Shown: in pieces, positions 23,051 through 31,309 of the stretch | Layout of the letters: every line of letters starts with the position of its first letter | Numbering within the stretch: the stretch's first letter is position 1 | Origin: Actinomycetes bacterium | Lineage (GTDB): Bacteria > Actinomycetota > Coriobacteriia > Coriobacteriales > Eggerthellaceae | Direction: 5' to 3' | Length of the DNA: 64,000 bases | Assembly (NCBI GenBank): GCA_023394615.1 | Contig: JAEXAI010000010.1 | Location: forward strand, 1-64,000 | Position numbers and translations under genes: made by a program | Notes under the pieces: generated by a model | What the model saw: the letters and a program-made list of their open reading frames with translations, nothing else | Told to the model about the DNA's origin: nothing | Databases searched by the model: none

Positions 23051-23896
23051 ATGACCAAACCGAAGATGACCACTACCAAAGAGTTTTCCGGCACCCGCGT
23101 GGTCGGGGGTAAAAAGGCTACGAAGCGAATCGGCAAAATTCGCCGATTTGTCTTTCATCCGAGTGAAAAACGCGTAGTCGGTTTCATTGTGAAGCGGCCA
23201 GACCTGTTACTGATGTTTCATCGCAAAGATCGTTTCGTTCCCCTTGACGGAATCGATATCGAAGACGGTCAGGTTGTTTTGCCTTACAAGGACGCTACAG
23301 CTTACGATGAGGGCGCGTGCAAGCGTTTGGGCATCGATTACGATTCGTGCGTTTTGTGGGAAGGCATGCCCATCATGACTGTGGGCGGACAGGAATTCGG
23401 CGTTGTCGGCAATGTGACCTTCAGTTTGGGCACGGGCGACGTGAAATCCATCACGGCCAATCGTGGAACGACTGCTAAGGCACTGCTGGGGCAGATGGAG
23501 ATTCCAGCGAACTCCATCAAGGGTTTCAAAACCGGAATTGGTGCCGTCATCGCCACCATGGGTGAAGAAGGCGCGCAGGAAGACGAGGATATCGTGCGGG
23601 GTGCTATTCTGGTAGCCGACGATGTGCTCGAGATGCAAACCGAGGGCGGTTTGGCCGAAAAAGCCGGGCGTGAAACGGCGGTCATCCAGAATAAAGCGCA
23701 AGTGGCAAAAGAAAAAGCGGCACCGAAGGTGCACAAGGCCACAAAGGCGACAGGAGACGCTATCAATAAAGGCGCGTATGCGACCGGGCGTCAGATTGCG
23801 AAGAGCAAAGGGATGTTTAGCGCATTCAAAGAAGAGTACGACAAGGCCGTCACAGATGATGACGCGCCCTTGGTGCCCGCAAAGAAGAAAAAGTAA
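23051..23896 (+). CDS. PRC-barrel domain protein
   Basis: 281-aa soluble protein with two PRC-barrel-like repeats: one near residues 10-80 (IGKIRRFVFHPSEKRVVGFI) and one near 105-180 (FGVVGNVTFSLGTGDVKSI). A basic alanine/lysine-rich tail follows, ending PAKKKK. PRC barrels occur in ribosome-maturation, photosynthetic and sporulation proteins; the role here is unknown. The ATG at 23051 is chosen because an earlier in-frame ATG at 23015 falls in the terminator of the previous gene. The VTT-family gene starts one base after its stop. Confidence 0.8.
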   Translation: MTKPKMTTTKEFSGTRVVGGKKATKRIGKIRRFVFHPSEKRVVGFIVKRPDLLLMFHRKDRFVPLDGIDIEDGQVVLPYKDATAYDEGACKRLGIDYDSCVLWEGMPIMTVGGQEFGVVGNVTFSLGTGDVKSITANRGTTAKALLGQMEIPANSIKGFKTGIGAVIATMGEEGAQEDEDIVRGAILVADDVLEMQTEGGLAEKAGRETAVIQNKAQVAKEKAAPKVHKATKATGDAINKGAYATGRQIAKSKGMFSAFKEEYDKAVTDDDAPLVPAKKKK

Positions 23897-23897
23897 C

Positions 23898-24707
23898 ATG
23901 ACCGATAAACCCGATCAAGAAAAAAAGCTCGAAGCTGAAGAGTCTGGCCGTGATGTTAAAGACGCGCCCATAGACCACGGCGACGACAATTTGCCCAAAG
24001 GCGAGATAATCGTCAGCGGCCACGAGATGCCGAAAGCCAATGTTTTCAAGCTCGTGGGCCTTATCGCGTTTATGGTCATCACGATTGTCATATGCGTGGC
24101 CCTCTGGCCGATGCTCAGCCAAGTGTTTAGCGAAGGGGGTGTTGATCGCGTTATCCAACAGATACGCGATGCGGGCCCATGGGGAGTCGCGGTGCTTCTG
24201 GGCCTGCAGTTTTTGCAGGTGGTAGTCGCATTTATTTCTGGCGAAGTGGTGCAGATGGCTGCCGGCATTCTGTATGGGCCATGGTTGGGTACGCTGCTCA
24301 TTCTCATCGGTTGTGTGATCTCAAGCTCGTTTATCTACAAGATAGTGCACAGTTTGGGTCAGCCTTTCGTGTCGGCAATGGTGCCCACGAAGTATCTGGA
24401 TAAATTCCATGCTTTCGAGCAGAGCGGAAAGCTCAACTCCATAGTCTTCATACTGTTCCTTATTCCCGGCATGCCCAAAGACACGTTCACCTATTTGGTG
24501 CCATTGACGGAAATGCCGATGAAGACCTACTTGATTATCACCACCGTCGCGCGCATTCCCGGCGTGCTGATGTCCACGTACGCCGCATCTGGACTGCTAA
24601 ACGGCAGCGTGACCGAAAGCATTGTCATCTTTGTGGTGGTGGCCATTGTCGCAGGCGTGGCTGTGCTGTTCAAAGACAAGCTAATGGCCCTCTTCGACCG
24701 CAAATAA
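23898..24707 (+). CDS. TVP38/TMEM64 (VTT/DedA-like) membrane protein
   Basis: 269-aa integral membrane protein with a charged cytoplasmic N terminus of ~50 residues and about six hydrophobic segments. The VTT core is recognisable: FLQVVVAFISGEVVQMAAG, YGPWLGTLLILIGCVISSSF, the re-entrant LFLIPGMPKDTFTYL, and TVARIPGVLMSTYAAS. Relatives act in lipid scrambling or membrane homeostasis, so a phospholipid-transport role is likely but inferred. The ATG at 23898 begins one base after the PRC-barrel stop, so the two are translationally linked. Confidence 0.87.
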   Translation: MTDKPDQEKKLEAEESGRDVKDAPIDHGDDNLPKGEIIVSGHEMPKANVFKLVGLIAFMVITIVICVALWPMLSQVFSEGGVDRVIQQIRDAGPWGVAVLLGLQFLQVVVAFISGEVVQMAAGILYGPWLGTLLILIGCVISSSFIYKIVHSLGQPFVSAMVPTKYLDKFHAFEQSGKLNSIVFILFLIPGMPKDTFTYLVPLTEMPMKTYLIITTVARIPGVLMSTYAASGLLNGSVTESIVIFVVVAIVAGVAVLFKDKLMALFDRK

Positions 24708-24737
24708 AGCAAGTACGGAAATTGCTGCAACCATCTG

Positions 24738-24801
24738 CTTTCGAGATGCGTCCTGTGGGCTTCGAGACACTATCTATGGGCTGCGCGACTGCCGTCTTGG
24801 G
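24738..24801. repeat. Degenerate 21-22-bp tandem array
   Basis: Units CTTTCGAGATGCGTCCTGTG.., CTTCGAGACACTATCTATGGG and CTGCGCGACTGCCGTCTTGGG lie head to tail and end 9 bp before element C, mirroring the array before element B. Confidence 0.6.
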
Positions 24802-24810
24802 GCATTTTCC

Positions 24811-25007
24811 GATTTGGAAACAGGAAAATGGCGAGCAAGCGAAGTAAAGTACGAGCCCGATTTCCGTCCGTTTGAGGGGGTCCCCTGTGAACTGCGGTTA
24901 TGCTGGACAGATTCTTTGTTTTCCTGATTTTGGCCAATTTTGCGAGACATATATGCTACTAAGTCGTACTTTACTTCGTTTACTCGGCTTTTTTCTGTTT
25001 TGAAATC
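24811..25007 (+). repeat. ~197-bp palindrome-ended repeat element, copy C
   Basis: 44-bp arms (24811-24854 and 24964-25007) share the exact inner CGAAGTAAAGTACGA/TCGTACTTTACTTCG with copy B. The internal GAACTGCGGTTATG at 24889-24902 is at the same offset. Same orientation as copy B. Confidence 0.8.
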
Positions 25008-25241
25008 CCAAAAAGAGTTTCAAGAAGTGAAAACGGGCGCGACGGCACTTGTGCGGGCAGGTTGATGCACCTGCTTCCAAGGCGTGATTTCGCAGCGTTC
25101 GTTTTCCGAACGGTTGGAATTGCCGCGCGGGATGTTGAATCATACAAAAGCATGAACGCGCGTTTACGTTGTTGTAACAAAAACTGCCAGTACGTCACCT
25201 TGCCTGTATGCTGCAAGCAGCACTTGATTGAAAGGCGGATG

Positions 25242-25820
25242 ATGACGAACAGGCGGGAAAACGGCGGAACTGCAAGCGCACGCAAGGAAAGCGCGCAGTC
25301 GTATTGGCGTGGCGCACAGCCGATGCCCGGCAGCGTCGATGATCCTTTCGGTGCCGCGAACAAGCATGCGACAGACGCTGCGCATTCGACAAACGCTGCA
25401 TCCGCATCCGCATCTGCCTCCGCATCCGCACCCACATCGGGCCCTTACTCTTCTGCACGCAGAGAAAATAGCAGTCAATTCTATGGCTCGCAGCAGCAAT
25501 CGTATACGCAAGGCCAGCAGCAGTCGCAGTCTTACCAGCAGCCCTATGTCGCCCAGCCCTACGTGGAAACGAAAGACCATGTGGCCGCAGGGTTGCTGGC
25601 AATATTCCTCGGAGCGTTCGGCATCCATAAATTTTATCTAGGCTACAACACGGCTGGGTTCGTTATGCTGGCCGTGACCATTTTAGGTTCGCTTTTAAGT
25701 TTCGGCATGGCGGGTGCCGTTATGACGGTGATTGCAATTATCGAGGGCATCATATACCTATCGAAAAGTCAGACCGAATTTGACCGCGAATACGTCTACA
25801 ACACGCAGGAATGGTTCTAA
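25242..25820 (+). CDS. TM2-domain membrane protein with low-complexity N terminus
   Basis: 192-aa protein. Residues ~1-115 are disordered, with a Ser-Ala dipeptide run and a Gln/Tyr/Ser-rich stretch; residues ~118-180 are the TM2 domain (GLLAIFLGAFGIHKFYLG, then YNTAGFVMLAVTILGSLLS), two helices joined by a short loop. The GIHKFYLG motif is diagnostic. An ATG at 25242 has AAAGG six bases upstream; the adjacent ATG at 25239 is too close. TM2 proteins have no settled function in bacteria. A terminator follows. Confidence 0.85.
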   Translation: MTNRRENGGTASARKESAQSYWRGAQPMPGSVDDPFGAANKHATDAAHSTNAASASASASASAPTSGPYSSARRENSSQFYGSQQQSYTQGQQQSQSYQQPYVAQPYVETKDHVAAGLLAIFLGAFGIHKFYLGYNTAGFVMLAVTILGSLLSFGMAGAVMTVIAIIEGIIYLSKSQTEFDREYVYNTQEWF

Positions 25821-25833
25821 AGCCTTCCAGTAA

Positions 25834-25865
25834 TCCCCCACATTAACCGCCTGGGGGACTTTTTT
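25834..25865 (+). terminator. Terminator after the TM2 gene
   Basis: TCCCCCA/TGGGGGA stem with a loop ATTAACCGCC-like centre, followed by CTTTTTT. Confidence 0.85.
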
Positions 25866-25956
25866 CATGAAAGAGCGCGGCTGATTTTCCCTATCGGCTA
25901 AAATATGGTCGAAGGGTAGCGATAGTGAAATGAAAATCTCCAAAGGAGGAAATTCT

Positions 25957-26895
25957 ATGCCCAGTATTACCCGTGATGAAGTGAAGGTTCCCGCCGACGT
26001 TTTGCCTGAGGTCCGTGAAGCCTATATCGACAACTACATGAAGGCGACGCGCGGAACCGGTCGCTTGATGCTTTTCGCGTGCGATCAGAAAATTGAACAC
26101 CTGAATGGCGATTTCTATGGCGAGGGCATCGATCCGTCCGACGGCGATCCCGAGCACCTGTTCCAGATTGGTTCGCAGGGAACGTGCGGAATCCTAGCCG
26201 GTCAGCGTGGACTCATCGCTCGCTATGCGCCCGATTATCCCGAAATCAACTACTTGGTCAAGATGAATTCGAAGACCAATTTGGTGAAGACCACGCAGGA
26301 TGATCCCTATTCACCGCAGCTCTACGATTTGGAAGCCATTATCGCCATGCGCGAAGCTGGCGTGAACATCGTAGGCATTGGCTACACTATTTACTTGGGC
26401 AGCGAGTACGAATCGACTATGCTGGCGGAAGCTGGCGAGCTGGTGGCCGAGGCTCATGCAAACGGTCTGCTCGTTGTGCTGTGGATATACCCTCGCGGCA
26501 AGGCCGTTGCTGACGAAAAGGCTGCAAACACCATCGCTGGTGCTGCTGGAGTAGCCCTGTGCCTGGGCGCAGACTTCGTGAAGGTGAATCCGCCGAAAGA
26601 ATCCGATGGCAAGACCTCTCCGGAGAATCTGGCTATCGCCAGCCGTGCTGCTGGTCGCACTGGTTTGGTGTGCGCAGGCGGTTCAAAAGCAGATGCGAAG
26701 GAATTCCTGAGCCATCTCTATGATCAGATTCATATCGGCGGTGCATGCGGCAACGCAACCGGCCGCAACATCCATATGCGCTCGCTTGATGAGGCCGTGC
26801 GCCTGACGAACGCTATCAGCGCTATCACTTTGGGCGACTACGAAGTGGACGACGCGCTAGACGTGTTCAACGGCAAGGCGACATTCACGCTGTAG
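25957..26895 (+). CDS. DhnA/DeoC-fold class I fructose-bisphosphate aldolase
   Basis: 312-aa TIM-barrel aldolase of the archaeal-type class I (DhnA/FbaB) group, which cleaves fructose 1,6-bisphosphate through a Schiff-base lysine. Visible segments: FACDQKIEHLNGDF near the N terminus, the Schiff-base lysine probably in GADFVKVNPPKESDGK, and the phosphate site VCAGGSKADAKEFL. Related enzymes act on sedoheptulose or 2-amino-3,7-dideoxy sugars, so the exact substrate is inferred. The ATG at 25957 follows AAAGGAGGAAATTCT; the reading from 25930 starts before that site. Monocistronic, with a terminator behind. Confidence 0.85.
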   Translation: MPSITRDEVKVPADVLPEVREAYIDNYMKATRGTGRLMLFACDQKIEHLNGDFYGEGIDPSDGDPEHLFQIGSQGTCGILAGQRGLIARYAPDYPEINYLVKMNSKTNLVKTTQDDPYSPQLYDLEAIIAMREAGVNIVGIGYTIYLGSEYESTMLAEAGELVAEAHANGLLVVLWIYPRGKAVADEKAANTIAGAAGVALCLGADFVKVNPPKESDGKTSPENLAIASRAAGRTGLVCAGGSKADAKEFLSHLYDQIHIGGACGNATGRNIHMRSLDEAVRLTNAISAITLGDYEVDDALDVFNGKATFTL

Positions 26896-26921
26896 GGCAT
26901 CAATTCAAACAAGAACTAGAG

Positions 26922-26954
26922 GAGCGGGCCGTCCAAAAGGGCGGCTCGTTTTTT
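26922..26954 (+). terminator. Terminator after the aldolase gene
   Basis: Imperfect GC-rich stem (GAGCGGGCCGTCC/GGGCGGCTC) with an AAAA loop, followed by TTTTTTG. Confidence 0.8.
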
Positions 26955-26977
26955 GTAATGGGAGGGATGTAGTTGCG

Positions 26978-27058
26978 GCGCAATGGGGGATGCGCTATGC
27001 GAGGGCGCAATGGGGGATGCGCAATGCGAGGATGCACTATACGATGTGGCTGCAAGAT
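26978..27058. repeat. 27-bp tandem repeat
   Basis: GCGCAATGGGGGATGCGC begins at 26978 and again at 27005, with a decayed third unit from 27032. It fills the gap between the aldolase terminator and the tRNA-Leu terminator. Confidence 0.7.
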
Positions 27059-27078
27059 ACGCAATGCAGCAGTAAAAG

Positions 27079-27119
27079 AAGAACCCCTCCATATGCGGTC
27101 GACATATCGAGGGGTTCTT
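27079..27119 (-). terminator. Terminator of tRNA-Leu(CAA)
   Basis: Perfect 11-bp stem AAGAACCCCTC/GAGGGGTTCTT with an inner ATATG/CATAT pairing. On the minus strand it is followed by a T-rich run, 12 bases after the tRNA end. Confidence 0.85.
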
Positions 27120-27131
27120 GTACAATGCGGA

Positions 27132-27215
27132 TGGTGCCCGAGGCGAGAGTCGAACTCGCACGTCGTGAGACAACGGTTTTTGAGACCGCCGCGTCTGCCA
27201 TTCCGCCACTCGGGC
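27132..27215 (-). tRNA. tRNA-Leu (anticodon CAA)
   Basis: Minus-strand class II tRNA of 84 nt including CCA. The acceptor GCCCGAG pairs with CTCGGGC; the anticodon arm GCGGT-CTCAAAA-ACCGT gives anticodon CAA; a long variable arm and a GAGTTCGACTC T arm follow. Reads UUG codons. Confidence 0.95.
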
Positions 27216-27340
27216 GCGATTTGTGATTATAGCTGATGCATGCGCGCTCGCCAAGAGTAGAATAAAAAAACATGCAACTCTCGGTAAAAATGCGTTTGAG
27301 ACGGGCGAGCAGGGCAGGTTGACACAAAGAAAGGTGTGAC

Positions 27341-28750
27341 ATGGTTGACGAAGAATTGGCGGGGCAGATTGACAGCTATATACAGCAGAACTGGGAACAA
27401 GTCATCAAAGACCTTGATTCCTTGGTAAGTATAGAAAGCACTGAGGATTTATCGAAATCCCAACCCGGCGCCCCGTACGGACCAGGCCCCAAAGCATCGC
27501 TGCAGTGCGCACTTGATTTGGCGGAAAAATACGGTTTCGAACCGCATAATTGCGAGGGCTACATTGGATATGCGGATTGGCCAGGTGAGTCGGAAAAGCA
27601 GATAGCCTCTATCTGCCATACGGACGTGGTACCTGCTGGACCGGGCTGGAATTACCCGCCTTTCCAAGTCACGCGCGATAAGGGCTATCTGATTGGGAGA
27701 GGTGTTGCAGATGACAAAGGACCGCTTATCGTTGCCCTGCATGCACTGGCTTTCTGGCGTGACCGCATCGAGCGCTTCCCGTATACGTTTCGTATGATAT
27801 TCGGAGCGAACGAAGAAACCGGCATGCATGATCTTGCGTATTACCGCGAGCGTTTCGACGATCCCGATATCCTGTTCACGCCCGACCATCAGTTTCCCGT
27901 GGGGTATGGGGAAAAGGGTGTTTTCCAAGCGACTATTACCAGCAAATCCATCACCGACGGAGCAATAGAGGAGTTCAGCGGCGGTACGGCATCGAATGCA
28001 GTCGCCGGTCAGGCCCATGCCGTTTTGCGCGCGCAGATGCGCGATCTGCCATTGCCCGGTGGGGGAATAACCACGACGGATAAAGGCGATGGACGCGTGC
28101 TTGTGGAAGCCATGGGCATTCAGGCTCATGCTGCCTATCCGCAACGCGGACTGAATGCCATCGGCTTGCTGGTGGGCTATTTGCTGAAAAGTGGCGTGTG
28201 CTCGCGCGATGAGATGGAATGGTTGGATTTCTTGCAGCATATGGTTGCGTCTACAGATGGCGCTTTCGTCGGTCTTGCGAGCAGCGATAAAGACTTCGGG
28301 CCGCTGACTATGACGTGCGGCAAAGCCCGCAAAGAAGAAGATCGTTTCACACAAACGCTCGACATACGCTTCACTACGCAGACCTCTGCTGAACAAGTCG
28401 AGGAAAAAGTGGCATCAGCTGTTGCTCTTATCGGGGCGAGCGTGCATGTGGATACGATGATGCCGCCGTTTCTCATGGATGTAGAGGGGCCTTTCATACA
28501 GGCTCTGCTCAGCAGCTATCGCGACGTGACTGGTGATATGCAGGAGCCTTTGACCAGTGGCGGAGCAACGTATGCGCGAGAATTCGAAACGATGGCAGCA
28601 TCTTTTGGCATGCAGCGCAATGGCGAAGACAAGCCGGCATGGGTTGGGGACATGCACGAGGCCGATGAAGGTGCATATGAAGGCGACCTGAAAGAAGCTT
28701 TGAAAATCTACATTATTGCGATACAGCGTTTGATGGAGCTGAAAATCTAA
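27341..28750 (+). CDS. M20 family dipeptidase (PepV/Sapep-like)
   Basis: 469-aa two-zinc or manganese peptidase that hydrolyses dipeptides in the cytoplasm. Metal ligands and catalytic residues are in place: ICHTDVVPAG, IGRGVADDKGP, GANEETGMHD (catalytic Glu), and LFTPDHQFPVGYGEKG. A large lid/dimerisation domain lies between residues ~190 and 370, with GIQAHAAYPQRGLNAIG. Length and the DHQFPV motif favour PepV/Sapep over carboxypeptidase members. The ATG follows AAAGGTGTGAC. The L,D-transpeptidase gene follows after 125 bp. Role: peptide use or wall-peptide recycling, inferred. Confidence 0.88.
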   Translation: MVDEELAGQIDSYIQQNWEQVIKDLDSLVSIESTEDLSKSQPGAPYGPGPKASLQCALDLAEKYGFEPHNCEGYIGYADWPGESEKQIASICHTDVVPAGPGWNYPPFQVTRDKGYLIGRGVADDKGPLIVALHALAFWRDRIERFPYTFRMIFGANEETGMHDLAYYRERFDDPDILFTPDHQFPVGYGEKGVFQATITSKSITDGAIEEFSGGTASNAVAGQAHAVLRAQMRDLPLPGGGITTTDKGDGRVLVEAMGIQAHAAYPQRGLNAIGLLVGYLLKSGVCSRDEMEWLDFLQHMVASTDGAFVGLASSDKDFGPLTMTCGKARKEEDRFTQTLDIRFTTQTSAEQVEEKVASAVALIGASVHVDTMMPPFLMDVEGPFIQALLSSYRDVTGDMQEPLTSGGATYAREFETMAASFGMQRNGEDKPAWVGDMHEADEGAYEGDLKEALKIYIIAIQRLMELKI

Positions 28751-28875
28751 TACCGATGAGGTAACAAATACGTCGTTTCAGAGAAAAAGCGTATATAAAA
28801 GCTGCGAAAGGGTTGGGCATACCCATCTTTCATTGCTACAATTCAGAAGACCGAAAACGGAGAAAGCAAAGAAGC

Positions 28876-30504
28876 ATGGCCAATAAAAACGAACCAATCG
28901 GCAAACATAGTGCTCAGTCACGCGAACCTGTGCAGAACCAGCCCCAAACGAACACACCCCATGGCTACAGACCGGCAAACCAGCAGCAAGCAAGTTATTC
29001 GCAGATGCGACCGGCCACCATGGGAGCAGCAGCGGGCAGTGTGGGAGAGCCTATGGGCTGGACGGACGATTCAGCTAGGCGTGAGCGCGACCCGAAAAAG
29101 ACCATTAAGATTGTTGGTATCATCATTGCGATCTTGTTGGCGGTATACCTTGTTGGTGCATTCGTGTTCATGGGCCGCTTTTATCCGGGTTCAACGTTGG
29201 GTGGCAAAGACATCTCGATGAAGTCATCGAGCGAAGTGGCCACGATGGCAGAGTCCCTCAGCAACAATTACAGCATTTCAGTCACCGGTGACGGAGCGAA
29301 CTTCACCATCACGGCGGCAGAGGCTAACCTAACGGTAAAAGGCAGCGATGTGGCATCGAGCGCGCTTGCGGCCAACAATGCGTTTGCGTGGCCTATCGAG
29401 CTATTCAAGTCGCATGACGAGACGCAATATCTTGTGAGCGAATACAACTCCAATGGGTTGGAAACTGCGGTGAAAAAGGAAGTGCAGACGTTCAACCAAG
29501 ACAAGGCCGACCCGGTCAATGCGACCGTAGTGTATGTGGCGGCTTCGAAATCGTATACGGTGCAAGCGGAACAGGCTGGCACGAAGCTCGATGTTGACAA
29601 AGTGCTGAAGGCGGTAGATGACGCGCTCGTCGACTTGGGATCAAAGGTCACGTTGACTTCAAGCTCTTTGATTCAACCGACCATTCTCTCAGATGATGCA
29701 CGCCTTGCAACGGCCAGCGCAACGGCGAATTCCTACGTGAAAGCGAACATCACGTTGGTGTTGGGCGATACCGCGACCCCTGCTGGTTCAATCTCGGGTG
29801 ACCAGATTTCCCAATGGGTAACGTTTGATGCTGATATGAACGTGACATTTGACCAAGATGCCATGAATACGTGGCTGAACCAATTGGCTGGCAGCTTCAA
29901 CACGGTTGGCACGTCGCGTACCTATACGCGTCCCGATGGTGCGACGTTCACGGTAAGTGGCGGTACATACGGATGGGAAATTGACACCGACACGTTGGTG
30001 AGCCAAGTCCAGACGGCAGTTGCGGCCGGTTCTACCGAGACGTTGACAATTCCCACGGTTTACGAAGGTGCCAAGTGGAGCGGCGCTGGTTTGCAGGATT
30101 GGGGCGCTTACGTTGACGTGAGCATATCCGAACAGCATGCGCGATTCTATGATGCTTCCGGAACGCTGCAATGGGAAACCGATGTGGTGACCGGCATTCC
30201 CGATGGCGAACATGACACGCCCACAGGTGTGTGGCGTCTGTTCAACAAGGAAAGTCCTTCTACGCTGAAGGGCGATATTCAACAATCGACCGGCCAGCCC
30301 GAATACGAGACCAAAGTGGCTTACTGGATGGCGTTCACCTATTCCGGTTGCGGCTTACATGATGCAACGTGGCAATCGTCCTTTGGTGGTTCGCGCTACT
30401 CGAGTGGCTACGGATCGCATGGTTGCGTAAACCTGTCCTACGATGCCGCGTCCGCACTGTACGGCTTGATATCGGTTGGTAATGCGGTGGTTGTGCACGC
30501 TTAA
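28876..30504 (+). CDS. L,D-transpeptidase (YkuD) with peptidoglycan-binding domain
   Basis: 542-aa membrane-anchored wall enzyme. Residues ~1-73 are a Gln/Asn-rich cytoplasmic segment; a helix at ~75-98 (IVGIIIAILLAVYLVGAFVF) anchors it; two similar beta-rich regions follow, typical of the PG_binding_4 modules of actinobacterial L,D-transpeptidases. The YkuD domain occupies ~412-542 with the active-site motif YGSHGCVNLSYDAA and upstream GLHDATW. It forms 3-3 peptide cross-links or attaches proteins outside the membrane. The ATG at 28876 is favoured over an upstream 28813 start as AAAGAAGC precedes it, though the site is weak. A strong terminator follows. Confidence 0.88.
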   Translation: MANKNEPIGKHSAQSREPVQNQPQTNTPHGYRPANQQQASYSQMRPATMGAAAGSVGEPMGWTDDSARRERDPKKTIKIVGIIIAILLAVYLVGAFVFMGRFYPGSTLGGKDISMKSSSEVATMAESLSNNYSISVTGDGANFTITAAEANLTVKGSDVASSALAANNAFAWPIELFKSHDETQYLVSEYNSNGLETAVKKEVQTFNQDKADPVNATVVYVAASKSYTVQAEQAGTKLDVDKVLKAVDDALVDLGSKVTLTSSSLIQPTILSDDARLATASATANSYVKANITLVLGDTATPAGSISGDQISQWVTFDADMNVTFDQDAMNTWLNQLAGSFNTVGTSRTYTRPDGATFTVSGGTYGWEIDTDTLVSQVQTAVAAGSTETLTIPTVYEGAKWSGAGLQDWGAYVDVSISEQHARFYDASGTLQWETDVVTGIPDGEHDTPTGVWRLFNKESPSTLKGDIQQSTGQPEYETKVAYWMAFTYSGCGLHDATWQSSFGGSRYSSGYGSHGCVNLSYDAASALYGLISVGNAVVVHA

Positions 30505-30555
30505 AGGTACTATCTACAGAGGTTTCTGACAGCCAATACATTTGATTATTCTGTA

Positions 30556-30592
30556 CGCCCGCCCGTCTCCTGATTCCAGGGACGGGCGGGCG
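30556..30592 (+). terminator. Terminator-like hairpin after the L,D-transpeptidase gene
   Basis: Perfect 12-bp stem CGCCCGCCCGTC/GACGGGCGGGCG with a 13-base loop; the T-run is poor. Confidence 0.75.
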
Positions 30593-30670
30593 CCATTATG
30601 TGGGTGGCTCGCCCAACTCACCCCTTCACTCATACGAAAAGGATGGCTCAAATGGATGGATTACTTAGTT

Positions 30671-30804
30671 TGCATGACAAATAATCATACTGCATGACAA
30701 GAAATCATCAGTTTTCAGGATAGCCATTGCCGCAGTTCGCGAGCATAATACATCTTGTATTCAGGGTTCATTGCCAATGGACCGAAAACAAGCTTGCATG
30801 ACAA
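30671..30804. repeat. TGCATGACAA iterons upstream of tatA
   Basis: TGCATGACAA occurs at 30671-30680, 30691-30700 and 30795-30804. The first two are spaced exactly 20 bp and each is followed by AATCAT. They lie in the otherwise empty 252 bp before tatA, which shows no other gene. Confidence 0.6.
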
Positions 30805-30844
30805 GGAAAAAAGCTTTGCCGTGCATGAATCCCAGGAGGCTTTT

Positions 30845-31129
30845 ATGAAATTCGGTGGAATCGGCGTACCCGAGCTCGTGATTATTCTTGTTGTGTGCCT
30901 GCTTATATTCGGGCCCAAGAACCTTCCGAAGCTGGGCAGTGCTTTAGGCAAGACCGTGAAGAACCTGCGTGATGGCATGTCTGGCGCAAAGCAGGAAACC
31001 GAGATGGTCGAGGAGAGCGACGAGATCGACGGCGAAGTTGTGGAAGCCGAAGAGGAAGAACGCCCGAAGGCGAAGAAAGCAAGCCGTAAAAAGGCGCAGG
31101 CGAAAGAACCCGTCGCGGAAACCGCATAA
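30845..31129 (+). CDS. tatA: Sec-independent protein translocase TatA
   Basis: 94-aa TatA/E-type subunit of the twin-arginine translocon, which exports folded proteins, often cofactor-loaded ones. One N-terminal membrane helix (VPELVIILVVCLLIFGP), the conserved FGPKNLPKLGSALG hinge, an amphipathic helix, and a long charged Glu/Lys tail are visible. The ATG follows CAGGAGGCTTTT; the longer reading from 30755 lies before this site. No tatC is nearby. TGCATGACAA repeats upstream may be regulatory. Confidence 0.92.
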   Translation: MKFGGIGVPELVIILVVCLLIFGPKNLPKLGSALGKTVKNLRDGMSGAKQETEMVEESDEIDGEVVEAEEEERPKAKKASRKKAQAKEPVAETA

Positions 31130-31178
31130 TACAGATAGTTCCAGCTCGCTTTAAAAGCGAGTGATTATCCCTCCCTTG

Positions 31179-31224
31179 AGTCGGGGCGCATCTACTGGCG
31201 AAATGCCACAGGTGCGCCCCGACT
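31179..31224 (+). terminator. Terminator after tatA
   Basis: Perfect 12-bp stem AGTCGGGGCGCA/TGCGCCCCGACT with a 22-base loop; a smaller stem CTCGCTTT/AAAGCGAG lies just before it at 31144-31162. Confidence 0.75.
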
Positions 31225-31309
31225 TATATAGTGCAGAGCAGGGGTGCTGCGCATCAGTATTCTTAGGCGATAATCTGGTATCATCGTATCGAAAGGAAGG
31301 AAGGCGAAC

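Larger units (their letters stand above)
24708..25241. other. 534-bp intergenic region holding repeat array and element C
   Basis: Contains a three-unit degenerate tandem array (24738-24801), palindromic element C (24811-25007) and about 230 bp that should hold the promoter of the TM2-domain gene. An ORF reading in from 25062 is in frame with that gene but lacks a ribosome-binding site. Confidence 0.5.
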
